The notes under the pieces were generated by a model that had not been told where the DNA came from, did no database searches, and saw only the letters and a list, made by a program, of their open reading frames with translations. The translations under genes were made by a program, and so were the position numbers. Shown here one piece after another: positions 1 to 25,249 of a stretch of 64,000 nucleotides of DNA. The stretch's first letter is position 1. Each line of letters opens with the position of its first letter. Source of the stretch: Amoebidium appalachense (taxonomy: Eukaryota > Ichthyosporea); NCBI GenBank assembly GCA_963693365.1, contig CAVNZM010000018.1, positions 434,001 to 498,000 on the forward strand, given 5' to 3'.

Positions 1-14
1 GGGGGGGGAGGGGG

Positions 15-62
<48 letters not shown>
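1..62. repeat. G-rich homopolymer tract at window edge
   Basis: The window opens with an almost pure run of G broken by two A residues. A second G run lies at 217-246. Such tracts recur throughout the window, mostly in introns and intergenic DNA. They are potential G-quadruplex formers and difficult to sequence accurately. Confidence 0.9.
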
Positions 63-2968
<2,906 letters not shown>

Positions 2969-3055
2969 ATGCTGTCGTAAGCTAAGAAGTACTGGTGACA
3001 CATATGCTGTCGTAAGCTAAGAAGTACTGGTGACACATACGCTGTCGTAAGCTAA
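2969..3055. repeat. 35-bp tandem repeat, about 2.5 copies
   Basis: The motif GCTGTCGTAAGCTAA starts at 2971, 3006 and 3041, exactly 35 bases apart. The intervening spacer is nearly identical between copies, with one T/C change before the third. It lies directly upstream of the G-rich tract at 3089-3390. Confidence 0.9.
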
Positions 3056-3088
3056 ATAGAAATGGGGAGGTTGACACGGTGGTGGTGG

Positions 3089-3390
3089 TGGGGGGGGGGG
3101 GGGGGGGGGGGGGAGGGGGGGGGAGGGGGGGGCGGGAGGGGGGAGGACGGAGGAAGAGGGGGAAAGGGGAAAGGAAGGGTGGGGGATGGCACAACGGCAT
3201 CTACCAGGCTGGGAGGGAATTGAGGTGGTGGAAGAGAGGAGAAGGTATATTTAGTTGTCGAGAGGGTGGGCGCATTGGGATGGGGGGGCCCGGTGGGGAG
3301 GAGGGAGAGGGTGGGTGATCCCAGGTACGGAGTTGGGGGGAGGGAGGGGGGGAGGGGAGTGGCTGAGGCCGTGGGAGGGGAGGAAGAGAG
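3089..3390. repeat. G-rich low-complexity block
   Basis: A strongly purine-skewed segment of G runs broken by A, following a short GGT triplet run. It encodes only low-complexity glycine or proline frames, so I treat it as non-coding. It separates the 35-bp repeats from the 3' flank of the MYND gene. Confidence 0.85.
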
Positions 3391-3925
3391 AAAGAGAGCT
3401 GAGGACATGTATGAGTGCACGACAGGACTTCGCTTTTCAACTTTTTATTGTCGCTTGCAATTATAGACACGAATAAGGGAAGGGAAGGAAGAACTTTAAT
3501 CAAGTGTTCTGTGACGTTTTATAATACTATGCAGTTATACAGCACGCAGCCTTAGGCCTCAAGCACTCAAATACACACTCTCAGATATTTGCAAACACCG
3601 TCCAACTCTCCTTCCCGTGCATATAGACTACTCTTGTTTTTCTTCGGGTCACCTCCGAGCATTCAGTCATCTTGCTATATATGAAGGTATATTGTGTACG
3701 CGAAAAGAGGAAGCTTGATCACAGCAAAATCACTTAGATCCATATCACAACAGATACTACAGAAGATATGTCGAGTTTCTGCTTTGAGAACTGTTAATCT
3801 GGCATACAGAGGTCAGCTTAAAGACCACAAACCCTTCTTGTCTGCCCAAGCTTCTATGTACGTGCATGTCATTTCTAGCGCCATGTCTCCCATGCAAAAA
3901 GAGGCAGATTCATGTTTCGCCACCA

Positions 3926-6673
3926 TCAGTTGCTCTGTGTGGCCATCATGTTCTCCCACATGGCCTGGCCATCCTCTCTGTGGCCATTCTTCCAGTGGCT
4001 GCGCTGGCACGCCACACTGCAGTAGTACACCACCTAGCACCCCGAGCACTGCTTGAGCGGCCCCGTCTCCCCATGCCCGGCACACTCAGGCCCTGCACAC
4101 AACCTCACACTCCCCGTCCACTTGCTATCCACACGTGCAACGCCCCGTGGCTTGTGCCGGCGTAAACAGATGGGCGGGGCACTGGTAGAAGCCTTTGGTA
4201 CCCTCCGGGCCGTGTTTCAGTAGCTCCATCTTGTGTCGATGCACGAGGTCTTGATGGACCTGCCCAGCTTGGGAAACAGCGCCATGATCAGGTTCACAGT
4301 ATCGGGATAGTTGTGGATGAGTGTGTTGCACACATCGGGGCCGATGCCAACGAGCATGTCGTATTCAGCTGGCATGCGCAAGATGTTGGTGTAGATGTTA
4401 AAGTTGTGGTAACGGAAACTTTCCCGCCGGAGCGCAGCTACCTCCTCATGAAGTTCGCGGACAAGTGGCTGGGGGTAGGCGAGGTCGACGATGGAGAGGT
4501 TTTTGACCTTCTTGGCTCGCGTAGATGACTTGAGAATCTGGTTATGGCCCGTATGCATGTAGTTAGACTCAGTGATGAAAACGACCACATATGCAAATGT
4601 GCTGAACTATGCGGTGGCTCAGCACAATCAAGCAACCTTTCTGCCAGCTGGGACGCAAACTGGAGTTTGAATAGCAATCTCAAGGAATCGACTTTGTGTC
4701 ATTACAGTATTCCCAGCATATCATATCAAGCAACTGAGGCACGGCACAGAAGTGCATCCTGTCACAAAGAACGACATTTCACACACAAAAACACTTACGT
4801 CCAGCCCCTTGGCAGCAATCTGCACACAGAATTTCACCATCCTCATGTCCTCATCCACCCTCTTGTCCAACACAAGGCCACTGGGGCTCGTGGCACGTCT
4901 TTTATCGGGCCGCAGCCCACGATAGAAGGCACCCGCCATGCAGTGGCCCACGACCACTGTGAGATCGGCCAGAAACAAGTCATGGTCTGGGAAAGGAAAC
5001 TTAACCCGTGTTCCAGCGGACCCCAAACCAGAGTTGAAGACGTCCATAACAAACTCCAAGGTGAGCAGTTGGGAGTGTGTCGCCCCCATGATCTGTTAAC
5101 GGGCAACGTAGCCGACGTGATGAGAAAGGATGGAGGGCACGGCGGCATCCCAGTCGCCCAAAACATCACGCCCAACAAAGAGCTTGGCGGAGATGCACAC
5201 CAACACCTCGGCACGTGCACGTTCTCTGTCCAGGTGTGCTTCCGGATTCTCGCCAACGCACCGCCCAAGTGTTGCAACCTGGGCTACGAAAGGTGCCATC
5301 TGTGCATGTAGCAACGAATCAGTACTAATCATCATGTATTCTACCGTGCACCCAGATTACAATAAATAACCCGTATCGATTGTGGGCAGCTCATCAGCAG
5401 CTACAGAAGACTGCATGCCGCACCATGCAAACACACCAAGCACCCCACAACATTGAGTCGACGCCTACCTTTGCCAGTGTGGCGCTGAATGGTTTTGCTG
5501 GGGCAAGCACCTCGAGGATGTTAAGGACAATACGCCAGCCGGGGAGTGATAGAATCCACTCGTCGGTCGCAGCCAGCCAGGCAGGGGTGTTGCAGCGGGG
5601 GCAAACGGGGCGCTTCTCGTGTCCAAGTTGTACTATCACATTTTTTCTTGGTTGTCCAGGCAACAGGGTTGACTGCAATACAGAAGTGTCATCTTGTCCC
5701 CCCTCCAGCCCGGAAGGGCAGCACGGCATGTGTCGGAGGGGCAGCGGAGGTTGGCTTCCTAGGTTGGAAATCAGGAGTGAGATGTCAGACACGTGTCAAA
5801 CATACTGTCTCTTACGCTATGTGCTTTGTATATGTATACGTATTGTATGCAACTAAAGCAATAATAAGCTCACAGCACCTTCTGGATGTGTGCATCGACA
5901 TCACAAGCAAGCTTGCTTGGCCATGAGCAAGACATTAATAGCAGTCACCATCATATTCTACAAGGCTTTCTTTGATCCAGCAAGAAAGATAACATGCAAA
6001 GCCAACAAACCTTCCAAGTTTTCACACATTCAAGCATGCTCGCGCTAGATATGTATATATATACCTGCACGTGATAGGTCTCTTTCAGCAACTTGTTGTT
6101 TTGCACGGCGGCAGCCATCCTCCTTTCCGTCACCTGCTGACCGTCTTGACAAAGTCAGGTGTGGCCATCAGAGCCTCAGCAAACAGACAGCACGCCTCCT
6201 TGTTTGTTTGTGCTTGGCAGCCCATCACCATAACGTCGTTGCGCATTCGGTCAATCAACTCGTCGGATCTATCCACCATGGCACTGAATAGGAATGTTCT
6301 CGTGACATGTAGCTGGTCTGCAGGCTTACAGCAAGGAACTCAACAGTGCTACGGGCCAATTTCGCATTGTCGTAGTCGGTTGGGCGAACCTTTTGCATTT
6401 TGGTGCTATATACTACAAGGGTCTCTCAATAAAGTGATTTACACTTTTGATGGACACACAGAAAATGCCACGTTCAGTAGAAAGCATCTGCTTTTTGTTT
6501 GTTTCCACTGCAGTTTGTACGTGCACTGATTCCAACATGACCCGTGTTTCTGAAGTTTCATTTGTTGCGCTCTGACGAATGATTAGCTCATTGAAGTCGA
6601 TAAGGTTTGTGTTGCGCAAAAGATCTAATCGAAAAGACATAAAGTCACCGCGTGCTGCCCCGACACTAACAGC
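3926..6673 (-). pseudogene. MYND zinc-finger protein gene, apparently decayed
   Basis: Exons read on the minus strand: 6673-6542, 6312-6134, 5646-5469, 5299-4799, 4537-4133 and 4092-3926. Junction phases agree, and the last exon ends at TGA (3928-3926). The C-terminus is a MYND finger: CTWPEC, then QCSGC, VYYCSVACQ and HWKNGH, expected to bind two zinc ions in a protein-interaction module. The upstream part is helical and unrecognised. It has a lone CPRC motif in the 5646-5469 exon, in the context PVCPRCNTPAW. The reading frame is broken three times. TAA at 5098-5096 follows GYVAR; TAG at 4036-4034 lies inside the MYND core before VVYYCS; and one base is missing in the GGG run at 4265-4263. 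The last intron would be only about 40 bases, against 160 or more for the others. The first exon shown begins at an acceptor, so the true N-terminus was not found. It may be a pseudogene or a live gene with consensus errors; homologue and function are unknown. Confidence 0.6.
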
Positions 6674-9116
6674 CTGACAGACCGGGAGGGAAGACTCCAT
6701 GGAGGGGAGAGAGAGCGAAGAAGCAGTAAGGAGATGGGGAGTGAGGGAGCGAGAGAGAGGGAGGGAGCCGGGAGAGCGAGAGGGACTGCGTGCCCCTATG
6801 AGAAAGTGGAGGGCGAGGGGAAATAACCTGTCAAACGGAACATGAGATGGGAGGAGAGCGTACCTGAGATGGCCAGTGGCACAAGTGCGGGGAAGGCGTA
6901 ACGTTTCGAGGACAGAAACACTACGAGAAGTCGGTGAAGTGGGGAAGCAAGAGAGGGGAAAAGAAACCACCTGAGACAGTATATGAAGGAAGAATCGACG
7001 AGGAGAGGCAGAGGAACTCACGTTCATGAGAACAGGAATGGAGAGAGTAAAGAGACAGCAAAAGAAGGGGAGACGGATAGTGAGCAAGAAAGAGAGCAAC
7101 ACAAGATGGGCGTTAGTGTTTGTAGTGTATAGGGTTGGGGGGGATGTAGAGGGGCCTTCAGGGAGATGAAGCTTAAGGAGAAGAGGCGGACGGTGGGGCC
7201 GGAGGGCCGGGGGGCCGGGGGGGGGAGGGGGGGGGGGAAGGGGGGAGGTGGGGAGGTAAAGATAGTTTAGAGGTACGCGTTTCTGGGGACTTCAACCTAC
7301 AGCGAACTTGTTCCAACCTTTGTAGGGGATGATTGCACTTGAAACTGCAGGAGAGTATTAGTCGAGGGGTTAGGAACTTCGATCCGGGGGGCCGGGGAGA
7401 GGGTTGGAATGTGGTACAGCGTGGGGGGGTGGGGGGTGCGGGGGGAGACTCTGAGGGGGGGAGGCCGGGGTAGGGGGGAGGGAGGGGTTGAATGTGTTAC
7501 AGGGTGGGGGGAGTTGGGGGTGCGGGGGTAGAGGAGGGGGGGAGGGGGGGGGGGGGGGGGTTCTATCTCCATGTTTTTTACTTTGATGGTCTGTGCAATC
7601 CTCCGGGAGTCCGGCCGCGGAGTCTGAATTTCTCCGGAACCGAGTTGGGAAGTCAGGTTGGTGAATGGCGATTGGGGTTCAGTTCAAGTGAAGAAACATA
7701 AATATATATAACTACATCGAAGGCGCAAGCCAAACCCACTAATAATGCACGCAGCCCTACACTACCATCCCAGCCTCCAAGCTTATCCCAGGCGGCCAGG
7801 CCTCCTCCCAAGGCCTCTCAAGGCCGAGGCCTTGAGAGTTGAGAGGCCTCGGGGACAGGGAGATTACAACTTTGATCGGGGACGGGCCGGCGGCTATAAA
7901 TAGCCTGGTTAAACCTCCGTGCCTAAACCTCCGTGATCTCAACTTGGTGTTTGATAACGAAAAAAAATTAGATTTTGGAGTTCACTGGCAGTACCCTGCC
8001 TCTGGTACTGTAGCTTGGAACATTACTATTACTAGAATGCCTTGTCAGAAATCGCTTCACACTATACTATCTCTGGAGACGGCACTCCACTTATTAGCTA
8101 GAAGGGCGGCACCGTAAGCTAGCTGTCCCTATCTATCGTGTCACTAAAGTAAGGCACATGGGTTGCCAAACCCAGACTATTAATAAAGTCTTCACACTAT
8201 TGAGTCGTCACTCAAACCCTTATTACCCCGCGCTGTCTCGTGTCTGCAGCAATACACAAGTACGACAGCTAGTGACTGCAACCTAACACTAACGTAGCTA
8301 AGGTGATCAAGCTTATCCACAAAGGTGCTGAATGCTGCAAGTGTGTGTGACGGCACACACACACTGACCATCACAAGTGTCGGGGGTGACCTACAAATGA
8401 CGGCACACTCGTATTTAATGACTGTCGAGCCCAGAGCTAATGTCCAGACAGTAGCTGCTTATATACGAAGGCAAGTACACTTGAACACCTACAAGAACTG
8501 AAGCGACTCTATCCAACCTACTTTAAGCTAGTATAAGCGCACTTTTAGAGTAGTGAGTAATTGTATATGACACAAATAACAACAGTTTAAAGTATTAGCT
8601 AAACAATCAAAAGCCCCGCACGCACATGCCTGCTCATCAGTAGAGCTGCAGTCTACCTCCGGAGTCTAGATCTGTGGACGTGGTGATATGGTGTGTGGTT
8701 CACGGAGTTGCTGCCACCCACTATGGTTAGAAGACGCCGTGACGTGGCCCATTAGAGTGAAAAAAGAACCTATAAGAGCCAAAGGTTATGCAGAGACCAC
8801 TTTAACCCGGTCACTGCAACCTTTTTTGTGTCATCGACAACAAGCCACTACACCTCAAACCTGCTACCGGAGCTTGTCCCACTGTACGCCCGTTCTAGAA
8901 GGTGCAAACAGTGGGGTTTTGGTGCTACCACTCAGAAGAAGCCAAATAAACATGACTTGGTTGTTCAGGCATAGGCTCAAGTTTGTCCCACCCCCATCAT
9001 GCTCAACTTATACACTGCCCATGACCACCCACCTGCACATTCCTGACTGCATGGGAAGGCCCGCCCGTACTAGTCCCCCCTCTACACAACTAACTTAGGC
9101 AAGAACACCGGGCCGT
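6674..9116. other. Unassigned DNA with G-rich patches and a palindrome
   Basis: No gene is recognised. G-rich low-complexity DNA occupies about 7130-7260 and 7390-7560. A perfect 11-bp inverted repeat lies at 7815-7838. The part from 7900 to 9100 is of balanced composition without convincing splice-linked coding segments. Missing 5' exons of the minus-strand MYND gene could lie here, but I could not identify them. Confidence 0.45.
7815..7838. repeat. Short perfect palindrome (hairpin)
   Basis: CTCTCAAGGCC at 7815-7825 is the exact reverse complement of GGCCTTGAGAG at 7828-7838, with a 2-base loop. The surrounding bases continue in AGGCCT-type symmetry. No poly-U tract or gene end adjoins it, so I do not call a terminator. 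Confidence 0.7.
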
Positions 9117-9456
<340 letters not shown>

Positions 9457-9578
9457 ACATGTAAACAAGGCAGCTTGACCTCGCTCACTTCAACACTTCT
9501 TACACAGATCTGTTACCTTCTCCATATCGACCCCACCTTCCCCAGCCGCCTCACCAAAACCCCACTTTTGCCCGCCAG

Positions 9579-9624
<46 letters not shown>

Positions 9625-9763
9625 TTTCCGAAGTTCCTTGTGCCTTCCTTCCTCCCCCTTCCTCCCTCCCCCACCACCACCACCAGCACCACCACCACCT
9701 CCCTCCCTAGGCACCTACAAGAGAGGCGGGGCAACAAGGTGCCCTGGCGAGGGAAGGAAAGAA

Positions 9764-9794
<31 letters not shown>

Positions 9795-9795
9795 A
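9579..9795. repeat. Poly-C tract followed by poly-G tract
   Basis: A run of about 46 C (9579-9624) is followed about 140 bases later by a G run of about 27 (9767-9793). The two could pair to form a large hairpin. Between them lies a pyrimidine-rich segment with CCACCA triplets. No gene is apparent. Confidence 0.85.
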
Positions 9796-9906
9796 GGGTC
9801 CTGGGAGGGAAGGGGAGGAAGAGAACCGTGAGAGCATAACAACGTACACCTTCACTGACGTCGACATACACTCACACCTGAACGCGTGTGCGTGTGCGCG
9901 CGCGCA

Positions 9907-9910
9907 CACA

Positions 9911-9985
<75 letters not shown>

Positions 9986-10039
9986 ACATACAGACAAACA
10001 CGTGACACATACTCTAACAAACACCCACCCACGGGATTG

Positions 10040-10099
<60 letters not shown>

Positions 10100-10150
10100 A
10101 CAGACACACACACGACACATACTCTAACAAACACCCACCCACCGGATTGC

Positions 10151-10226
<76 letters not shown>

Positions 10227-10310
10227 ACACACATATACACACACAAAGAATACACACACAGACGTGTGCATACACACACGTGCCGGCAAGGGCACACACA
10301 CACACACACA
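9907..10310. repeat. (CA)n array containing a 110-bp duplication
   Basis: Long CA runs are interrupted twice by the same non-repetitive core, starting GACACATACTCTAACA at 10004 and again at 10114. Each core is followed by ACACCCACCCAC, then GGATTG and a fresh CA run. The 110-base period suggests duplication of a whole microsatellite-plus-core unit. Confidence 0.85.
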
Positions 10311-10403
10311 CACAAGCATATACAGACGCCTAAGTGTACGTGCACAAATACACACGCAAACGTGACACAATCACTCACACACACACAAACACACACACAC
10401 TGC

Positions 10404-11383
<980 letters not shown>

Positions 11384-11588
11384 GCAAATATTGTTACGTA
11401 AAGGGAAGTGTTGGAGCGAAGCAAAAACTTGATCGATTTTGGAATAGAAGATCCAATTTGCTTCGCTCCGACACCCGAGGTTGGCCGCCATAGGGCCGTC
11501 GTTTGTCGGGCTGCCTGGCAGCGGCTCCAGCTGCCCGACGTAGAAGCTACTTCGAGCCTAAACAAACCCTTTACGTAACATTATTTGC
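11384..11588. mobile_element. Foldback/MITE-like element with nested inverted repeats
   Basis: The 22-base outer arms (11384-11405 and 11567-11588) are reverse complements except for one base and contain TTACGTAAAGGG / CCCTTTACGTAA. A second 18-base pair lies inside (11408-11425 and 11457-11474), also with one mismatch, containing GAGCGAAGCAAA / TTTGCTTCGCTC. There is no coding capacity. Size (205 bp) and structure fit a non-autonomous DNA transposon. I did not find a convincing target-site duplication, and partial similarity continues a few bases beyond both arms, so the true ends may be slightly outside. Confidence 0.65.
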
Positions 11589-12824
11589 TTTTTCCTTAAG
11601 AAACACACGTATTTACACAGATCTCTCTAACAAAGACCAAAAACACCTAAAATAGAAGTTCACTAAGGAGTGAGTGAGGGACTTCACTTTTACTTCGATC
11701 TCTTAGCTGTCACGTCAACTTTTTTTCCCGATTCTTCACCATGGCAGGTATATAAAGGCTTTCGTTTTTTTCTTTTTGTGGTGGGAAGGGGTCCCACTCA
11801 GGGGAACGTGACACTGTGTGTGTGTAGTGCGGCCTTGTCTATTCCTACTGCTGTGAGAGTGTGGGGACATCTCCCTTCCGCGGAGCTTCTCGCTTGCTTT
11901 GTAGTGGTTTCTCGACATCTGGTGGCCCACTGCAACTTACGGTGACTTCTACACGCTATCTACGCTTCTACTCGAGCTATTGGCGGTGGGCTGCTGCAAC
12001 TTCTTCAACTGCTTCTGCGCTGCGTGAGTGGAGGGGTAGCTACTGGGTCGTCGAGGAGCTTTCCTTGTGGCTGCCGTGTTTTCAGCCTTCAGCAGTATGG
12101 CAATGACTGGGTTTGCTTGCATGCATGCTGTAGTTGTGTTTTCCTGTGTCCTGCCACAACTAGGCCACCTTATCAAAGAGTTAGAGACAGCTTCTGCGGG
12201 TTTTCTAGGGGACGGGCCCGTGGGGATTGTTTTCTCGCTCGGATTTGGTCTGCATTGCTCTTTAAAGGGCTGACTTGCTTGCTGTGCCCCGGTAGGTTTT
12301 GAGGGGGGCCTGTTGGGGGGCAGCAGTAATGATGTCTTCTTGCGGAATGTGGCCTGGTCATCATCGCTGCATATGACTAGTTGGAGCAAACTAGTTTCAC
12401 GCATACACGTGCACTTGTACCTTTGCCCGCTGGTGTCCTTTGGTCACTTGTTGTTTTATTTTTTATTTCATCGCTGTGGCTCTTTCGAAGTCGGTTATTT
12501 TGGTGGTCATGTAGCCTGTGGCTGCACGTTGCCACGTAGCAAAGAACGTTCGTCAATAACCGGCTTGCTGTGAGAAGCTGTACGTGATGTATAAGAAGGT
12601 CATTGTGCCATTGTTAGGGATGAGAGTAAAGGTAGGGGTTTACGCTGTTTACTCGAGGCAAAGAGAACCAGTCTCAGGTATGGGGGGGGGTTTTGCTCGG
12701 AATATCCCCTCAGCGGTATATCATGATCACGTACATAGATGTCGGGTGGTGACTATATATCAGGGTTTACTTTCTCTACGAGACACCATAAAGACTACAA
12801 GGAGAAATCAATTAGTTGGGGTTC

Positions 12825-12828
<4 letters not shown>
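11589..12828. other. Unassigned DNA
   Basis: Several open frames occur on both strands between 11670 and 12570, but none resembles a known family or joins to others through matching splice phases. I see no RNA gene. A possible short gene cannot be excluded. Confidence 0.35.
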
Positions 12829-12863
<35 letters not shown>

Positions 12864-12895
12864 GGGCTCCCCTCGGGACACTCGGTATCAGCTGG

Positions 12896-12928
<33 letters not shown>

Positions 12929-14310
12929 TGTGTGTGTGTGCGCGTGCGCTATAATTTTGTAGTGATGTGTTTCTCAAGCCAATCAATACATCTAATAAAC
13001 AGGTCGTAGTTACGCGTGTTTAGTATAAAATCAAGGATGTTGTAATTTACAGGTAGGCTATCTTTCTGGGTGTCTGTTGTGAATGTGACGTGTGTGTGTT
13101 GCAGTATTATGTGGTCTATCAAACTACATTTGGCGATACATGACCGGTTAAACTGGTGTGTGTGTGTGTTGTTTGGGCATGCAAACGATGCCACCTTATA
13201 CTTATTAGATCTCCACTGTATAGCACGTGTACAGTAAAAGCGTGGTAATTGATCAATAATACCATCAGCTAGAGAAAGACCAGTTCTACAGGAAGGTAAT
13301 ATGTATTTAGGTGTTATACATTTGCGAGTGCCATATTTGGCAATATGGTTGAGGCGGTCAGTATATATAAAACGAGACATAAGGCTTAGTTTTTCAAGGT
13401 GTATGCTTTCATCGGGTCTAGTGTCGTGTGGTATCTGTTTCCATTTGTTATATTGCGTGATTATCTTGTGATAAGTGGCAGTCCAAAGTCACACACACAC
13501 TATTGCGGGGTTTATTTGTATTTGTGCCCAGGGGAGAAGGGGAGGAAAGAGGGGAGAGGTGAGGAGGGGACAGGTCGGATAGAGAAGAGAGGGTGGGAGG
13601 GCAAATACTTCTTTAAGCGGCTTATGTGCTTATTGAATTTCAGCGCGAGATAGGATACTCTAGCAGCTATTGGGACCAGACCATATATCGAGAGCGTTAC
13701 AGGCCCAGGTTTACAACAGTTGTTAGATAGAAAGGAGGCAACTTCTGCTTCAAGGAAATTTGCCAAGGGTTTAAGCGCTCTAGTTCGCTCTTTCTTGATC
13801 CAAGCGGCGAGAAGGGGTAAACCATATTCACATGCCGGGAAGACAAAAGTGCGAATAAATGTAAGTCTAATAGAAGGATGGAGGGGTGTGTCTTTAAAAA
13901 TATTAGCCGAGAAGAAAGCTAACCGCTTACGAGCCAACTCTACCCTCTTTTCGACCATATGGGGAAACATAACACCAACAGAATCAACCGGAACACCAAG
14001 ATATTTGTATTCTGGAACTATAGGTACAGGTTTAGATGATAATGTAAATGTGTGTAAATTGTTAGCTATATCAGGTACAAGAACACCACATTTGTCTATG
14101 TTAAGGATCATAAGGTTTGCCTTGCACCACTCTGACACTACATCGAACAATCTTTGCAGGCGTCTAGGGGTACGGGCAAGGAGGGACAGATCATCAGCAT
14201 AGAGAAGTGCAGGCGGAAAGTTATTAATAGGGTCATCGTTTTCGGCGTAAATCTTGACAGCCAAATCATCTATAAAAGTAAAGGTGAGGACGTCCGCGAC
14301 GGACCACTGA
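12829..14310 (-). mobile_element. 5'-truncated LINE (non-LTR retrotransposon) with poly-A tail
   Basis: On the minus strand, 14264-13512 encodes the core of a non-LTR reverse transcriptase. The catalytic box reads LLYADDLSLLA, followed by the thumb-like YKYLGVPV segment. A second open part, 13483-12949, holds the usual LINE C-terminus with a Cys/His cluster (CPNNTHTHQFNRSC) and the NYNILDFILNTRNY motif. The two parts are in different frames, with the shift near the TG run at 13491-13500. Upstream of 14264 the conserved GDVLSP region is recognisable only with small deletions, so the element is truncated near 14310. The element ends in a 32-base T run (12829-12860), the poly-A tail read in reverse, after a short 3' UTR containing a TG repeat. 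It is a dead copy. I found no clear target-site duplication. Confidence 0.82.
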
Positions 14311-15694
14311 TCAACAAATCCCAGTCAAGAGAAAGAAAAAAAAAATGAAAAAAAGATATCAGTACACAAATTATTTATTCTGACATACCTTACCCATCAG
14401 ACATCCTCAAAGGTGTATGAAAAGCTAATGAATTTATAATAAATGGTCATTTGGGAGGCTTGAAGCTGTTTTTTCTATCTAATATTAAAAACGCGACATA
14501 TTGAATATTCTCTTTTATAAAATAGAGAAAAGCGAGAATTACAATTCGGAGGGTGTTTGTGAGTCGTGGGGGACAGCACTACCGAAAAAAGCCCGCCATC
14601 GGGTAGCTTTGGATTGGCTAAAGGTCATTAGCTGAAGTATGTGTGTATTTGCATTCTCAGAGATTTCCATGATGTCCCATTAGAGAAAACCATGAGCGCA
14701 GGAAACTTTGTGATGATATATAATTGTATACGATGAAAAATAAGTTCCAGACCTCGTTTTTTCCATTTTTACACATGTATGTGTGTATCTGAGACCTCCA
14801 AAACATATCATTTTTATTCCCAGGAATACGACTCATCCAATCACAAGGTGCTGTGACACAGAACGCCATCGGCGAAATGATCCATGAGCCATCGTTCTAT
14901 AGCTACCTATCTGCCGGATAATCTTTTTTAAATCCCTACATATCGCATTAAAGGTATTTTAAAAAGCTTAATTGTTCGGTATATCACGTAAGTAGGTAGC
15001 TGCTTATGGGCACCGTCAAGTTGCGCGCGCTACACACACTGTGCCACACGACACAAAACAGCTGTCGTTTCCGTTTCACTCTTCTACACTTCGTGCATGC
15101 GTGTGCGGGTCTGTGTGCTACCGTTTAGTGTTGACTGTTACAATTTCCTTAATTTCCTAAAGCTCTTAATATAGTATTGTTCCCAATATAATGCAGTATC
15201 CCGTTTAGTTTGAAACCTCTGTGCATTAGTGCTGAGCACCTAGGACCCTTCAAGCAAGTCAAAAAACAGTTACAAGCAGGTACGTGCGCATACACACGCA
15301 GTTAGGACAGTAGAAGGAATGAGTGCATCTTTATAAAGGGCCTTTCCAATTCTTTCGGTCTTCTGTATACGTGGAATTAGTACCACTCTTCGGCGGTAGC
15401 TAAACGCCCTAGGCATGGGTTTAACCGCAGTTGTTCTCCTTAGCTCTATCGACACTTTCTGTTCCCAACAGCTGTACCGTGTGTACATGTTTCACCCTCC
15501 CCAACAATTCACGCGCAAAAAGGTACTAGGCGCAAGATGTCGACGAGGAAACATGTACTCTCTGTGGAATATTTACACTGGGCAGCATGATTGGTGGTCT
15601 TGCTGAAGTCCTTGCGTCTGTTCCCGTTGTGGTGGTGGCAGGTATATTGCTGACCGACCTCTATGCAGGCATAACAGCACAAGAGAAAACGAAG
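14311..15694. other. Intergenic region upstream of the kelch gene
   Basis: AT-richer unique DNA from 14340 to 15000, then mixed sequence up to the first kelch exon. It should contain the promoter of the kelch gene, but I see no element I would name with confidence. An open stretch near 15415-15606 shows no family resemblance. Confidence 0.4.
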
Positions 15695-24535
<8,841 letters not shown>

Positions 24536-25215
24536 ACCAGCCTAGTAGCCTATATATGCATAATAACAGTACGCGATTATTTTGAAAAAAAAAATACATA
24601 GATATGAATTTACAGGGCTAGATGTTAATGACGTGACGCGGTTTTTCAATCGGTCTATTTAGCCTGTATTTTCAATGGCTTCTTGTGTTTATTGTTATGT
24701 GGTCCGGCTGAGTTTGCCGAGTGAGAACCACTATTCCATGCTCAATCCCCTTGTTAAGAAAGGTTGGGGTGTGGGTGTAGGCGAGTGTGTCGTATGTTGC
24801 GGGCACGGCCTGATATCGCGATTCTATAGGTGCATGTTGCCTGTTGAAGCATGTACGGAATTTATTATCAGCTGGTAGTCAAACCATCATTGAGATATAT
24901 TGTTGGGATATATTATTGATATGTGTTTATTGTGGTAGTGGGATAGCAGCCTGATATGAGACCTTCCGGAGGGGGGTCCTACTAGAATTCTGGAAATTCG
25001 CTCTGTTGCTACTGGTGCCGTTGCTGACGAGGTTTGATCTTTTTGCCCATATTTGGTTAGCATATTATGATTTCATCTTCTCGTATGCCGTTTTCGTATG
25101 ATTGATTTTACGCATCCATATTCTTAATATTCTAAATTTTTTGTTTTACTTTGCCTGGCTGTGTTTTCCTGTTTCTTGGTTTTACACTTTTTTCTTTATA
25201 GCGTTGACCGGGCGG

Positions 25216-25249
<34 letters not shown>

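Noticed and set aside
1-62. Telomeric repeat at the window start
   Set aside because: The sequence is a G homopolymer with two A residues, not a regular telomere unit, and equal tracts occur throughout the window.
2969-3055. CRISPR array
   Set aside because: The 35-bp copies are directly contiguous without unique spacers, and the DNA is eukaryotic.
3052-3420. Proline- or glycine-rich open frames over G/C tracts
   Set aside because: Homopolymer tracts give such frames on either strand, and no domain or splice phase supports them.
5094-5117. A 24-base intron (GTCGG...AACAG) removing the in-frame TAA in the MYND gene
   Set aside because: It would keep frame, but 24 bases is far shorter than other introns here and the codon before and after reads naturally as continuous coding sequence. 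A point mutation is simpler.
7815-7838. Transcription terminator hairpin
   Set aside because: Rho-independent terminators are a bacterial signal, there is no T tract, and no gene end is adjacent.
11670-12573. Possible gene in overlapping open frames
   Set aside because: No family resemblance, no consistent splice chain, and frames overlap on both strands.
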